64,000 bases of DNA from Neorhizobium galegae (GTDB taxonomy: Bacteria > Pseudomonadota > Alphaproteobacteria > Rhizobiales > Rhizobiaceae), in the NCBI RefSeq assembly GCF_017877135.1, contig NZ_JAGIPH010000005.1:248001-312000 (forward strand). Reading direction: 5' to 3'. Below are positions 45,226-53,459 of this stretch, one piece after another (positions within the stretch are counted from its first letter, which is position 1; every line of letters begins with the position of its first letter). Under the pieces are notes generated by a model. That model saw only the letters and a program-made list of their open reading frames with translations, ran no database searches and was not told where the DNA came from. A program made the translations under genes and the position numbers.

Positions 45226-46407
45226 CTAGCGCGACAGCACGCGCGTTGCCTGCTCAAGCCCCTGCAGGGTGAGCGGAAACATGCGGTTTTCCAGAATGGA
45301 GCGCATCATCACAAGCGAATGAACATGCTGCCAATGGGCCTCCGGCACGGGATTGATCCAGGCAACATGGGAGAAGTGGTCGGTCAGCCGACGCATCCAG
45401 ACGGAACCCGGCTCCTTGTTCCAGTGCTCGACCGAGCCGCCCGTATGGCTGATCTCGTAGGGGCTCATCGTGGCATCGCCGACGAAGATCACCTTGTAGT
45501 CCGGCCCATAGCTTCGCAGGATATTTTCAACGGCCAGCCGCTCGGATCGGCGGCGATTGTCGCGCCACACGCTTTCGTAAGGGCAGTTGTGGAAATAGAA
45601 ATGCTCGAGATGGCGAAATTCGGCACGGGCGGCGGAAAACAGCTCCTCGACCACCCGCACATGATCATCCATCGACCCGCCGACATCGAAGAACATCAAA
45701 AGCTTGACCGCATTGCGCCGCTCTGGCCGCGTCTTGACGTCGAGATAGCCGTGTTCGGCCGTGGAGCGGATGGTGCCTGGCAGATCCAGTTCGTCGGCGG
45801 CGCCGTCGCGCACCCAGCGGCGCAGGCGCTTCAACGCCACCTTGATGTTGCGCGTGCCGATCTCGCGGGCATCGTCGAAATCGCGGAAATCCCGCTTGTC
45901 CCACACCTTGACCGCCTTGCGATGGCGCGAGGTCTCCTGGCCGATGCGCACACCCTCCGGATTGTAACCATGCGCGCCGAAGGGCGAGGTGCCGGCCGTG
46001 CCGATCCATTTGGAGCCACCCTGGTGGCGGCCATCCTGTTCCGCCAGACGCTTTTTCAGCGTCTCCATCAGAGCATCAAAGCCGCCGAGCGCCTCGACCA
46101 GCGCCTTCTCCTCCGCCGTCAGGTGCTTTTCGGCAAGCTTGCGCAGCCAGTCTTCCGGCAGATGTTCTGCATTGACCGCATCGGCGCCGGACACGGCCTC
46201 GACACCCTTGAAACAGGTCGAAAACACCTGGTCGAAGCGGTCGATATGGCGCTCATCCTTCACCAGCGTGGCGCGGGCGAGATAATAGAAGCCCTCGACA
46301 TCGAACTCGGCAAGCCCCGCCTGCATCCCGTCGAGAAGCGCCAGGAATTCCCGAAGCGTCACCGGAATTCCTGCCTGCTTCAGCGACAGAAAGAAGGGAA
46401 TGAACAC
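45226..46407 (-). CDS. CoxE-like von Willebrand factor A-domain protein
   Basis: A 393-residue protein. The first 230 residues are helical and charged (LREFLALLDGMQAGLAEFDVEGFYYLARATLVKDERHIDRFDQVF), as in CoxE-type proteins. The VWA domain contains LLMFFDVGGSMDDHVRVVEELFSAA; the metal-site motif DxSxS is DVGGS, with Gly for the first Ser. VWA-MoxR pairs help assemble or activate other proteins. It follows metA by 15 bases, and the likely partner moxR lies on the other side of metA. Confidence 0.87.
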   Translation of the reverse strand: MFIPFFLSLKQAGIPVTLREFLALLDGMQAGLAEFDVEGFYYLARATLVKDERHIDRFDQVFSTCFKGVEAVSGADAVNAEHLPEDWLRKLAEKHLTAEEKALVEALGGFDALMETLKKRLAEQDGRHQGGSKWIGTAGTSPFGAHGYNPEGVRIGQETSRHRKAVKVWDKRDFRDFDDAREIGTRNIKVALKRLRRWVRDGAADELDLPGTIRSTAEHGYLDVKTRPERRNAVKLLMFFDVGGSMDDHVRVVEELFSAARAEFRHLEHFYFHNCPYESVWRDNRRRSERLAVENILRSYGPDYKVIFVGDATMSPYEISHTGGSVEHWNKEPGSVWMRRLTDHFSHVAWINPVPEAHWQHVHSLVMMRSILENRMFPLTLQGLEQATRVLSR

Positions 46408-46422
46408 GGCGCGCCTCCGCCC

Positions 46423-47343
46423 TTACACCTTGCCGATTTTCTCCAGCTCATACGGCGTGGTCTGGTACATCTCATTGATCCAGTTGCCGAACAACAAATG
46501 GGCATGGCTGCGCCAGCGGTTGAGCGGCGTCAGCGCCACGTCGTTATGCGGAAAATAGTTATACGGCATCTTTATGGGGATGCCGGCATTCACGTCGCGG
46601 AAATATTCTTCCGCCAGCGACGTGGAATCATATTCGACATGGTTGAACATGTAGAGCCGGTTGCCCTTCTTTTCATGCACGAGGCAGACGCCCATCTCGT
46701 CGGATTCCATCAAGAGTTCCAACCCCGGTACCGTCTGGATGTCGGCGCGGCGCACTTCCGTCCAGCGCGACACCGGCACCTGGAAATCATCGGAAAAGCC
46801 GCTCAAATAAACGGAAGACGGGGAAAGATTGCGATGGCGATACACGCCAAACGCCTTTTCCTTCAGCTCATGCTTCGGCACCCCGTGAAAATGGTAGATC
46901 GCCGCCATCGCGCCCCAGCAGACGTTGAGCGTCGAATGGACATTGGTCTCTGTCCAATCGAAGATCTGGCGCATCTCGTCCCAATAGGTCACCTGTTCAT
47001 AGGGCAGCGTCTCCACCGGCGCGCCGGTGATGATGAAGCCATCGAACTTGCGGTCCTTCACCTCGTCCCAGGTCTGGTAGAAGGAGAGGAGATGCTCTTC
47101 CGAGGTGTTCTTCGCCTTGTGGCCGCCGACACGCACCAGCGACAGTTCCACCTGCAGCGGTGAGGCGCCGACGAGGCGCGCAATCTGCACCTCCGTGCGG
47201 ATCTTGTTCGGCATCAGGTTCAACAGACCGATCTGCAGCGGGCGGATATCCTGACGCACCGCGGCCGTCTCGGTCATCACCCGCACGCCTTCATGGGTGA
47301 GAGCTTCGAAGGCGGGCAGCGTATCGGGGATCTTGATCGGCAT
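46423..47343 (-). CDS. metA: Homoserine O-acetyltransferase (MetA family)
   Basis: A 306-residue enzyme of methionine synthesis. Catalytic Cys142 (LNVCWGAMA), His235 and Glu237 ([10 protein letters not shown]) are present. The acyl-CoA choice is set by residue 111: Gly gives succinyl-CoA in E. coli, Glu gives acetyl-CoA in Bacillus. Here it is Glu111 ([11 protein letters not shown]), so O-acetylhomoserine should be the product. The start at 47343 ([13 protein letters not shown]) is family-like. A SAM-II riboswitch and terminator lie in the leader. Confidence 0.95.
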   Translation of the reverse strand: MPIKIPDTLPAFEALTHEGVRVMTETAAVRQDIRPLQIGLLNLMPNKIRTEVQIARLVGASPLQVELSLVRVGGHKAKNTSEEHLLSFYQTWDEVKDRKFDGFIITGAPVETLPYEQVTYWDEMRQIFDWTETNVHSTLNVCWGAMAAIYHFHGVPKHELKEKAFGVYRHRNLSPSSVYLSGFSDDFQVPVSRWTEVRRADIQTVPGLELLMESDEMGVCLVHEKKGNRLYMFNHVEYDSTSLAEEYFRDVNAGIPIKMPYNYFPHNDVALTPLNRWRSHAHLLFGNWINEMYQTTPYELEKIGKV

Positions 47344-47363
47344 GGTCTTCACTCGTCAAAAAC

Positions 47364-47394
47364 AAAAAACCGGCGGCGAAAAATCGCAACCGGT
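47364..47394 (-). terminator. Intrinsic terminator in the metA leader, riboswitch expression platform
   Basis: On the minus strand ACCGG / CCGGT and GCGA / TCGC pairings form a stem around TTTTT, and the final arm runs into a T6 stretch, about 20 bases before the metA start. It fits the off-switch for the SAM-II riboswitch upstream. Confidence 0.65.
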
Positions 47395-47426
47395 CCGGGG
47401 GAAGTCTTTGAACGCTTCTCACGGCC

Positions 47427-47483
47427 CTTTAGCGACTTATTTAACGTGGCTGCAAGCCGGCCGGCCAAATCACCACGAGAGGC
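47427..47483 (-). ncRNA. SAM-II riboswitch upstream of metA
   Basis: On the minus strand the leader reads TCGTGGTGATTTGGCCGG, GGCTTGCAGCCACG, TTAAATAAGTCGCTAAA, the conserved primary sequence of the SAM-II (metA) aptamer of alphaproteobacteria. It binds S-adenosylmethionine and lowers expression of the downstream genes. It is 84 bases upstream of the metA start. Confidence 0.95.
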
Positions 47484-47546
47484 AGCTTAAATAGGCCTTT
47501 CTTCCTTGCTCGTCAATCAGCGGGCTTTTTCTTGCTTTCGAACATC

Positions 47547-48386
47547 CTAACGCTCTCGCCGGGCCATGAAGGCCATGCGTTCGAAGAGATGCACGTCCTG
47601 CTCATTCTTCAACAGCGCGCCATGCAGTCTGGGCAAAGCCGTCTTCACATCGGCACCGAGATCCTCGGCATCGATATCGTCGGAGACGAGAAGCCGGATC
47701 CAGTCGAGCGCTTCGGATGTCGAGGGTTTCTTCTTCAGGCCCGGCATCTCGCGGATTTCATAGAAACGGGTGAGAGCGGCGCTGAGCAGCGAGGACTTGA
47801 TGCCGGGGTAATGCACCGCAACGATCCGCTCCAGCGTGTCTTGATCGGGAAAGCGGATATAGTGGAAGAAGCAGCGGCGCAGAAAAGCGTCCGGCAGTTC
47901 CTTCTCGTTGTTGGATGTAATGATGACGATGGGGCGTACCGTTGCCTTCACCGTCTCGCCGGTCTCGTAGACATGGAATTCCATGCGGTCGAGTTCCTGC
48001 AGAAGATCGTTCGGAAACTCGATATCGGCCTTGTCGATCTCGTCGATCAGCAGCACGACCTTCTCACCGGCGGCAAAGGCCTGCCACAGTTTGCCGCGCC
48101 GGATATAATGGGCGATGTCGTTGACGCGCGGATCGCCGAGCTGGCTGTCGCGCAGGCGAGAGACCGCATCATAGTCGTAGAGCCCCTGCTGGGCGCGCGT
48201 GGTGGACTTGACGTTCCATTCGATGATCGCAAGCCCGAGCGAGCGTGCAATCTGGCGGGCCAGCTCCGTCTTGCCGGTGCCGGGTTCGCCTTTCACCAGA
48301 AGCGGGCGCTCCAGCCGGATGGCAGCATTGACGGCGACCATCAGGTCCTTGTCGGCGATATAGTCGTCGGTTCCGGTAAACTGCAT
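47547..48386 (-). CDS. MoxR-family AAA ATPase
   Basis: A 279-residue AAA ATPase. Walker A is GEPGTGKTELARQIA, Walker B is VVLLIDEIDKADIEFPNDLL, sensor 1 is PIVIITSNNEKELPDAFLRRCFFHYIRFP. MoxR proteins act with a VWA protein as chaperone-like remodellers. The matching VWA gene is downstream of metA on the same strand. The start at 48386 (MQFTGTDDYIADKDLMVAV) is used; the frame opens three codons upstream. Confidence 0.92.
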   Translation of the reverse strand: MQFTGTDDYIADKDLMVAVNAAIRLERPLLVKGEPGTGKTELARQIARSLGLAIIEWNVKSTTRAQQGLYDYDAVSRLRDSQLGDPRVNDIAHYIRRGKLWQAFAAGEKVVLLIDEIDKADIEFPNDLLQELDRMEFHVYETGETVKATVRPIVIITSNNEKELPDAFLRRCFFHYIRFPDQDTLERIVAVHYPGIKSSLLSAALTRFYEIREMPGLKKKPSTSEALDWIRLLVSDDIDAEDLGADVKTALPRLHGALLKNEQDVHLFERMAFMARRER

Positions 48387-48779
48387 GAACCTCATTCCCA
48401 GTTCGGCCAGCCTTTAGCGGCCAAGGTCGGCTTCGGCGCCAAGAGGTAGAGAGCGAGCGCCGCCTTCGCAAGAAAGAAAGGCCAAAGATCGCGATCGCCG
48501 TTTAAAAAATGTGCTTGTGTTCAGCCACAGTTCTGACACGCTAACAGGTGCAAACTTTTGATGCTTCGCCTTTCTGAACAAGACAGGGGAGGCGACCGGC
48601 AAAGACCGCATTTTATATCTTCTGCTTCCCGACCGGGCTTGCCCGGTCACCCGACCGCCCCGATGCCGTGGCCATTTCAAAAGGGCCTCTCACCCCGGGA
48701 CGAGCGTTCTTGCATGATCTGTTTTCATCCGCATCACCACCGCCGCAGCGCATGAGCCTGCGCAACAAGGAAGCATCCC
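48387..48779. other. Intergenic region upstream of moxR, no gene recognised
   Basis: These 393 bases lie between moxR and a small basic protein gene. The region has a tight hairpin at 48631-48648 (GACCGGGC, TT, GCCCGGTC) and AT-rich patches around 48510-48560 that could hold promoters. No frame with family-like protein content and no RNA gene was seen. Confidence 0.45.
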
Positions 48780-48917
48780 ATGGCCAAAGGTCAGGTCCGT
48801 TCGAACCGCGAAGTGAGAAAGCCCAAGAAGGACAAGGAAAAGCCTTCGGCAGCGCCGGCATCCACCTTCACCACGCAATTGAAGGGTGCGGCGGCTGCAA
48901 GCCCGAAGAAGCGTTGA
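48780..48917 (+). CDS. Small basic protein (45 aa), unknown function
   Basis: Encodes 45 residues beginning MAKGQVRSNREVRKPKKDKE and ending FTTQLKGAAAASPKKR. AAGGAAG precedes the ATG by about 6 bases. It is rich in Lys/Arg with an N-terminal GQVRSNREVRKPKKD segment that I recall from small conserved rhizobial proteins. It may bind nucleic acid, but no function is known. The basic composition and clear ribosome site argue for a real gene. Confidence 0.65.
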   Translation: MAKGQVRSNREVRKPKKDKEKPSAAPASTFTTQLKGAAAASPKKR

Positions 48918-49145
48918 CAATGCGCGGCGGGCCGGCGCGCTCAGCCCGCCCGCCCGCACGTGATCCCGGCACGTCGACCGTGGAGGGCGGCGGCCGGTGG
49001 TTATCCTGCCCGTTGCCCTCCAGCCATATGATCCAACCATACGACCCGCTTGTTCGCCCTCCATGGGCAAGCACCGATGACTTGGAGGCGGGCCGCGCAC
49101 ATAGGGCTTTTGCTTTTGGCGGAAGATGCGCTAAGGGCATGACCC

Positions 49146-49799
49146 ATGAGCCCATCCACATTTACCCTTCTCCTTGGCGGCAACCTGACCGTGACAGAGC
49201 GTTTGAACGCGCTGATCGCCGGAAGCCGCGTGATTGCCGCCGATAGCGGCATGCGCCATGCCCAATCGCTGAACCTCATGCCGGAGCTTTGGGTGGGCGA
49301 TTTCGATTCCGCCGATGCCGCACTGCGCGACAAGTTCCGCCAGGTAGAGCGCCACTCCTATCCTGCAACGAAGGCTGCAACCGATGGCGAGATTGCCGTT
49401 GCCGAAGCCCTGGCGCGCGGGGCCGAGCGGCTGATCCTCGTCGGTGCGCTGGGCGGCGAGCGCTCCGACCATGCGCTGCAGCACCATTTGCATGCACTGG
49501 CGCTCGCCGAAGAGGGGCTGGAAGTCATGCTGACCTCGGGCGAAGAAGAGGCCTATCCGCTGATCAGCGGCGACGAGATGGAACTGGAGCTGCCGAACGG
49601 CTCGCTGTTTTCCGTGCTCGGCTTCAGCGATCTTGAGGGACTAACCCTTTCCAACGTGCGCTACCCGCTCACCGATTTTTCCCTGACATTCGGCTCGTCG
49701 CGCACCATATCCAATGTCGCGCAGGGCCCGATCTCGATCTCGCTCGGACACGGGCGCGCGCTTTTGATGGCCCGCCCCTATGACCTGACCGGAGCCTAA
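49146..49799 (+). CDS. Thiamine diphosphokinase
   Basis: A 217-residue protein. The motifs LLLGGNLTVTERLNALIAGSRVIAADSGMRHAQ, LWVGDFDSADAAL with conserved Asp residues, YPATKAATDGEIAVAEAL and LVGALGGERSDHALQHHLHAL match TPK (ThiN type), which transfers pyrophosphate from ATP to thiamine to give TPP. It is a salvage enzyme that fits with the thiBPQ thiamine importer 3 kb downstream. It lies 8 bases upstream of the ABC-F gene. Confidence 0.9.
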   Translation: MSPSTFTLLLGGNLTVTERLNALIAGSRVIAADSGMRHAQSLNLMPELWVGDFDSADAALRDKFRQVERHSYPATKAATDGEIAVAEALARGAERLILVGALGGERSDHALQHHLHALALAEEGLEVMLTSGEEEAYPLISGDEMELELPNGSLFSVLGFSDLEGLTLSNVRYPLTDFSLTFGSSRTISNVAQGPISISLGHGRALLMARPYDLTGA

Positions 49800-49807
49800 G
49801 GAACAAG

Positions 49808-51631
49808 ATGGCACCTCCCATTCTCAAGCTCGACGACATTTACCTGAGCTTTGGCGGCGCACCGCTGCTCAACGGCGCCAATTTCCAGGTGGAGCCGGGC
49901 GACCGCATCTGCCTTGTCGGGCGCAATGGCTCGGGCAAGTCGACGCTGATGAAGATTGCCGCAGGCCTTGTCGAGGCGCAATCGGGCGAGGTGTTCCGCC
50001 ACCCCTCCTCCACCATCCGCTATCTCGAGCAGGCGCCGGATTTTGCCGGCTACACCACGGTGCAGGCCTATGCCGAGGCGGGCCTTGGCCCCGGCGACGA
50101 TCCCTACCGCGTGACCTATCTTCTCGAGCATCTTGGTCTCACCGGCCAGGAAGATCCGACCCGGCTTTCCGGCGGCGAGGCGCGCCGTGCAGCGCTTGCC
50201 CGCGTGATGGCGCCGGAGCCGGACATCCTGATGCTGGACGAGCCGACCAACCATCTCGATCTTCCCACCATCGAATGGCTGGAAGGCGAGCTGCAGAAAA
50301 CGCGAAGCGCGCTGGTGGTCATCTCGCATGACCGACGCTTTCTCGAAAAGGTCTCCACGGCCACCGTCTGGCTCGATCGCGGCCTGTCGCGGCGGCTGGC
50401 GCGCGGCTTTGCCTTCTTCGAGGAATGGCGCGACAAGGTGCTGGAGGAGGAAGAGCTTGAACAGCACAAGCTCGGCAAGCAGATTGAGCGCGAGGAGCAC
50501 TGGCTGCGCTACGGCGTGACCGCCAGGCGCAAGCGCAACATGCGCCGTCTCGGCAATCTGCAGAGCCTGCGCGCCGATTACCGCGGCCATAGGGGGCCAC
50601 AGGGCACCATCCAGGCGGCGGTGACGGAGGGCAAGGAGAGCGGCAAGCTCGTCATCGAGGCGGAAGGCATTACCAAGCGTTACGGCGACCGCCAGGTCGT
50701 GGCGCCGTTTTCAATCCGCGTCCATCGCGGAGACCGTATCGGCCTTGTCGGCCCCAATGGTGCTGGCAAGACGACGCTTCTGAAGATGCTGACCGGCCAG
50801 TTGGAGCAGGATAGCGGCACGATCAAGCTCGGCACCAATCTGGAGATCGCAACGCTCGACCAGAAGCGCGAGGACCTGAACCTTGAAGATACGCTCAGCC
50901 ATTACCTCACCGACGGGCGCGGCGAGAGCCTGCTGGTGAATGGCGAACAGCGCCACGTCGCCGGCTACATGAAGGATTTCCTGTTCCAGCCGGAGCAGAT
51001 GCGCACGCCGATCAAGAACCTGTCTGGCGGCGAGCGGGCCCGCCTGATGCTGGCGCGCATGATGGCAAAGCCATCCAACCTTCTGATCCTCGACGAACCC
51101 ACCAACGACCTCGACATCGAGACGCTGGACCTGTTGCAGGAAATCGTTGCCGGCTATAACGGCACCGTCATCCTGGTCAGCCATGATCGTGACTTTCTCG
51201 ATCGCACCGTCACCTCCACAATCGCGCCGGCAACGCCCGAGGCGCCGGATGGACGCTGGATCGAATATGCCGGCGGCTATACGGACATGATGGCGCAGCG
51301 CAAGGGCGTGCTGGATGAGAAGCGCCGGGCTGAAAAGGCCCGCACGGACGCAGCCGGTCCTTTGCAAACCGCGACGGACGCGCCGAAGAACAAGGCAAAA
51401 CTCTCCTTCAAGCAGAAATTTGCACTGGAAAACCTGCCCAAGGAGATGGCAAAGGTCGAAGCGGATATCGCTTCCCGCGAAAAGACCATGGCCGATCCCA
51501 ACCTGTTCTCGAAGGATGCCGCAGCCTTCAACCGCATCGCGGCGGAACTGGAGAAGCTGCGGGAAAACCTTGCGAAAATGGAAGAGGAATGGCTGGAGCT
51601 TGAGATGCTGCGCGAGGAGCTCGAAGGCTGA
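49808..51631 (+). CDS. ABC-F ATPase, Uup-like
   Basis: A 607-residue protein with two ABC domains and no membrane part. Walker A motifs are GRNGSGKST and GPNGAGKTT; signatures are LSGGEARRAALARV and LSGGERARLMLARM, with MLDEPTNHLDLPTIEW and LDEPTNDLDIETLD Walker B regions. The last 80 residues (KLSFKQKFALENLPKEMAKVEADI...) are a basic coiled-coil region as in Uup. ABC-F proteins act on ribosomes or on DNA repair. It follows the kinase gene closely. Confidence 0.92.
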   Translation: MAPPILKLDDIYLSFGGAPLLNGANFQVEPGDRICLVGRNGSGKSTLMKIAAGLVEAQSGEVFRHPSSTIRYLEQAPDFAGYTTVQAYAEAGLGPGDDPYRVTYLLEHLGLTGQEDPTRLSGGEARRAALARVMAPEPDILMLDEPTNHLDLPTIEWLEGELQKTRSALVVISHDRRFLEKVSTATVWLDRGLSRRLARGFAFFEEWRDKVLEEEELEQHKLGKQIEREEHWLRYGVTARRKRNMRRLGNLQSLRADYRGHRGPQGTIQAAVTEGKESGKLVIEAEGITKRYGDRQVVAPFSIRVHRGDRIGLVGPNGAGKTTLLKMLTGQLEQDSGTIKLGTNLEIATLDQKREDLNLEDTLSHYLTDGRGESLLVNGEQRHVAGYMKDFLFQPEQMRTPIKNLSGGERARLMLARMMAKPSNLLILDEPTNDLDIETLDLLQEIVAGYNGTVILVSHDRDFLDRTVTSTIAPATPEAPDGRWIEYAGGYTDMMAQRKGVLDEKRRAEKARTDAAGPLQTATDAPKNKAKLSFKQKFALENLPKEMAKVEADIASREKTMADPNLFSKDAAAFNRIAAELEKLRENLAKMEEEWLELEMLREELEG

Positions 51632-51633
51632 GC

Positions 51634-51648
51634 TTAATCTATTCTTAA
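51634..51648 (+). promoter_or_regulatory. Candidate CtrA box upstream of receiver-domain gene
   Basis: TTAA-TCTATTC-TTAA has the TTAA-N7-TTAA spacing of CtrA sites. The base after it is G instead of the preferred C. It lies 130 bases before the receiver-only regulator gene and 2 bases after the ABC-F stop. Confidence 0.35.
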
Positions 51649-51778
51649 GTTTAACAAAGTCTTAGCGTCGAGATTTGTCGTCAGATCCCGGAACATTTCC
51701 CAAAACGGCACGTTCGATGGATGCAAGGCCTTAACCAAAGCCAAGCGCCTCGAGTACCCGTCAAAAGAGGAATGTACC

Positions 51779-52231
51779 ATGTCGGCATCTGTAGTGCGTC
51801 GTCGGCTGGCCAGTGCAGCCATGAAACAAAGAGTGATGATCGTCGAGGACGAGTTTCTGATTGCCCTCGACATGGCAGATACGATCGAGAGCATGGGGCT
51901 GACCGTCAGCGGCTTTGCAAGCGGCCGCGACCACGCCATGGACCTTGCCCCTTACGTCGATATTGCGCTCGTGGACGTCAACCTGTCCGATGGCGCAACC
52001 GGTCCCTCCATCGGGCGTGAGCTGTCCGAGCGCTATGGCGTGACCGTGATCTTCATGACCGCCAATCCGGAACAGCTGCGCTGCGACATCGGCCGCTCGC
52101 TCGGCGTGCTGACCAAGCCGGTCATGCCGCATGTGGTGGAACAATCGGTGGATTATGCCATTGCCAATCGCCTGGGCGCCATTGCCGCCGTGCCGCGCGA
52201 GCTGCAGGTGTTTCCCCGCGCGACGGCCTGA
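51779..52231 (+). CDS. Receiver-domain-only response regulator
   Basis: A 150-residue protein: a short basic N-terminus, then one receiver domain (MIVEDEFLIALDMADTIESMG, phospho-Asp66 in ALVDVNLSDG, Thr in VIFMTANP, Lys in VLTKPV). The C-terminus (AVPRELQVFPRATA) has no output domain. Such single-domain receivers act as phosphate sinks or partner-binding switches in general stress or cell-cycle control. The start at 51779 is kept because GAGGA lies 8 bases ahead; 51821 would remove the basic N-terminus. Confidence 0.87.
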   Translation: MSASVVRRRLASAAMKQRVMIVEDEFLIALDMADTIESMGLTVSGFASGRDHAMDLAPYVDIALVDVNLSDGATGPSIGRELSERYGVTVIFMTANPEQLRCDIGRSLGVLTKPVMPHVVEQSVDYAIANRLGAIAAVPRELQVFPRATA

Positions 52232-52296
52232 GCTTTCACGCCTGATCTTCCGGTGGCTTGCCAAGCCACCCTCCTACCGATACATCTTCGCCTGCT

Positions 52297-52386
52297 CTAA
52301 CGGGGTGCAATGGCTGCAAGGCCATCGCTGAGAGACGGTCACGTCAACCCGCGGAACCTGATCCGGCTAACACCGGCGGAGGGATT
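52297..52386 (+). ncRNA. TPP riboswitch (THI element) upstream of thiBPQ
   Basis: The THI-box landmarks are present in order: ACGGGGTGC, GCTGAGAGA, ACCCGCGGAACCTGATC and CGGCTAACACCGGCGGAGGGA. It binds thiamine pyrophosphate and represses the importer genes. The aptamer lies about 57 bases upstream of the thiB start; AAGGAGG just before the ATG suggests translational control is possible. Confidence 0.97.
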
Positions 52387-52442
52387 AGACGGCTTGCATC
52401 CAGCGCCTGTTCCCCCTGTGTTGATCAACGAAGGAGGCCTCG

Positions 52443-53456
52443 ATGCGCATATTCCTGTCCACTGCCTGTGCAGCGCTTGCGGCGCTGACCCTTTCGCTGC
52501 CGGCTTCTGCGGCGGAGAAAAAGACGCTGACCGTCTATACCTATGAAAGCTTCATTTCCGACTGGGGCCCGGGGCCCAAGGTCAAGGAAGCCTTCGAAAA
52601 GACCTGCGCGTGCACGGTGAACTTCGTCGCCGTGGCAGACGGCGTGGCGCTTCTCACCCGCCTCAAGCTCGAAGGCTCCTCTTCCGAAGCAGACGTGGCG
52701 CTTGGCCTCGACACCAACCTCATCCAGGAAGCCAAGGATACCGGGCTTTTCGCCCCCCACGGCATAGACACAGCTTCCGCAGCCGTGCCGGGCGGCTTTT
52801 CCGATGATGTGTTCGTGCCATACGATTACGGTCATTTCGCCGTCATCTACGACACGCAGACCATCAAGAACCCGCCGAAGAGCCTGAAAGACCTGGTCGA
52901 AGGCGACCCGTCGCAGAAGATTGCCATCGAGGATCCGCGCACCTCCACGCCGGGGCTTGGCCTGCTCCTCTGGGTACGGTCCGTCTACGGGGACAAAGCG
53001 CCGGAAGCCTGGGCAAAGCTGAAGAACCGCGTTCTGACCGTCACGCCCGGCTGGTCTGAGGCCTATGGCCTGTTTACCAAGGACGAGGCACCGATGGTCT
53101 TTTCCTATGTCACCTCGCCCGCCTACCACATGATGGAGGAAAAGACCGATCGCTATCAGGCCGCGTCCTTTTCCGAAGGGCATTACATCCAGATCGAGGT
53201 TTCGGGCCGCCTGAAGGCTTCCAAAAACCCGGAGCTTGCGCAGAAATTCCTCGCCTTTACGCTCTCGCCGGAGTTCCAGACGGTCATTCCGACCACCAAC
53301 TGGATGATGCCCGCCGCAAAGCCCGCAGAGCCGCTGCCGGATGTGTTTTCCAAGCTGGTGCAGCCGGCAAAGACTTATCTGATGAGCCCGCAGGAGGTCG
53401 CCAAGAACCGCGATGCCTGGATACGCGAATGGCTCGCCGCCATGAGCATGAACTGA
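52443..53456 (+). CDS. thiB: Thiamine ABC transporter, periplasmic binding protein
   Basis: A 337-residue protein with a signal peptide ([23 protein letters not shown]). The motifs [65 protein letters not shown] and [30 protein letters not shown] match ThiB. It captures thiamine or its phosphates in the periplasm. First gene of thiBPQ, directly after the TPP riboswitch. Confidence 0.96.
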   Translation: MRIFLSTACAALAALTLSLPASAAEKKTLTVYTYESFISDWGPGPKVKEAFEKTCACTVNFVAVADGVALLTRLKLEGSSSEADVALGLDTNLIQEAKDTGLFAPHGIDTASAAVPGGFSDDVFVPYDYGHFAVIYDTQTIKNPPKSLKDLVEGDPSQKIAIEDPRTSTPGLGLLLWVRSVYGDKAPEAWAKLKNRVLTVTPGWSEAYGLFTKDEAPMVFSYVTSPAYHMMEEKTDRYQAASFSEGHYIQIEVSGRLKASKNPELAQKFLAFTLSPEFQTVIPTTNWMMPAAKPAEPLPDVFSKLVQPAKTYLMSPQEVAKNRDAWIREWLAAMSMN

Positions 53457-53459
53457 TCC

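Noticed and set aside
45319-47163. 614-codon open frame antisense to the VWA and metA genes
   Set aside because: It spans two clear genes on the other strand, including their intergenic gap, and shows no protein family features.
48631-48648. GACCGGGC-TT-GCCCGGTC hairpin as terminator
   Set aside because: The 2-base loop is too tight for a stable terminator and no T run follows; probably a chance GC palindrome.
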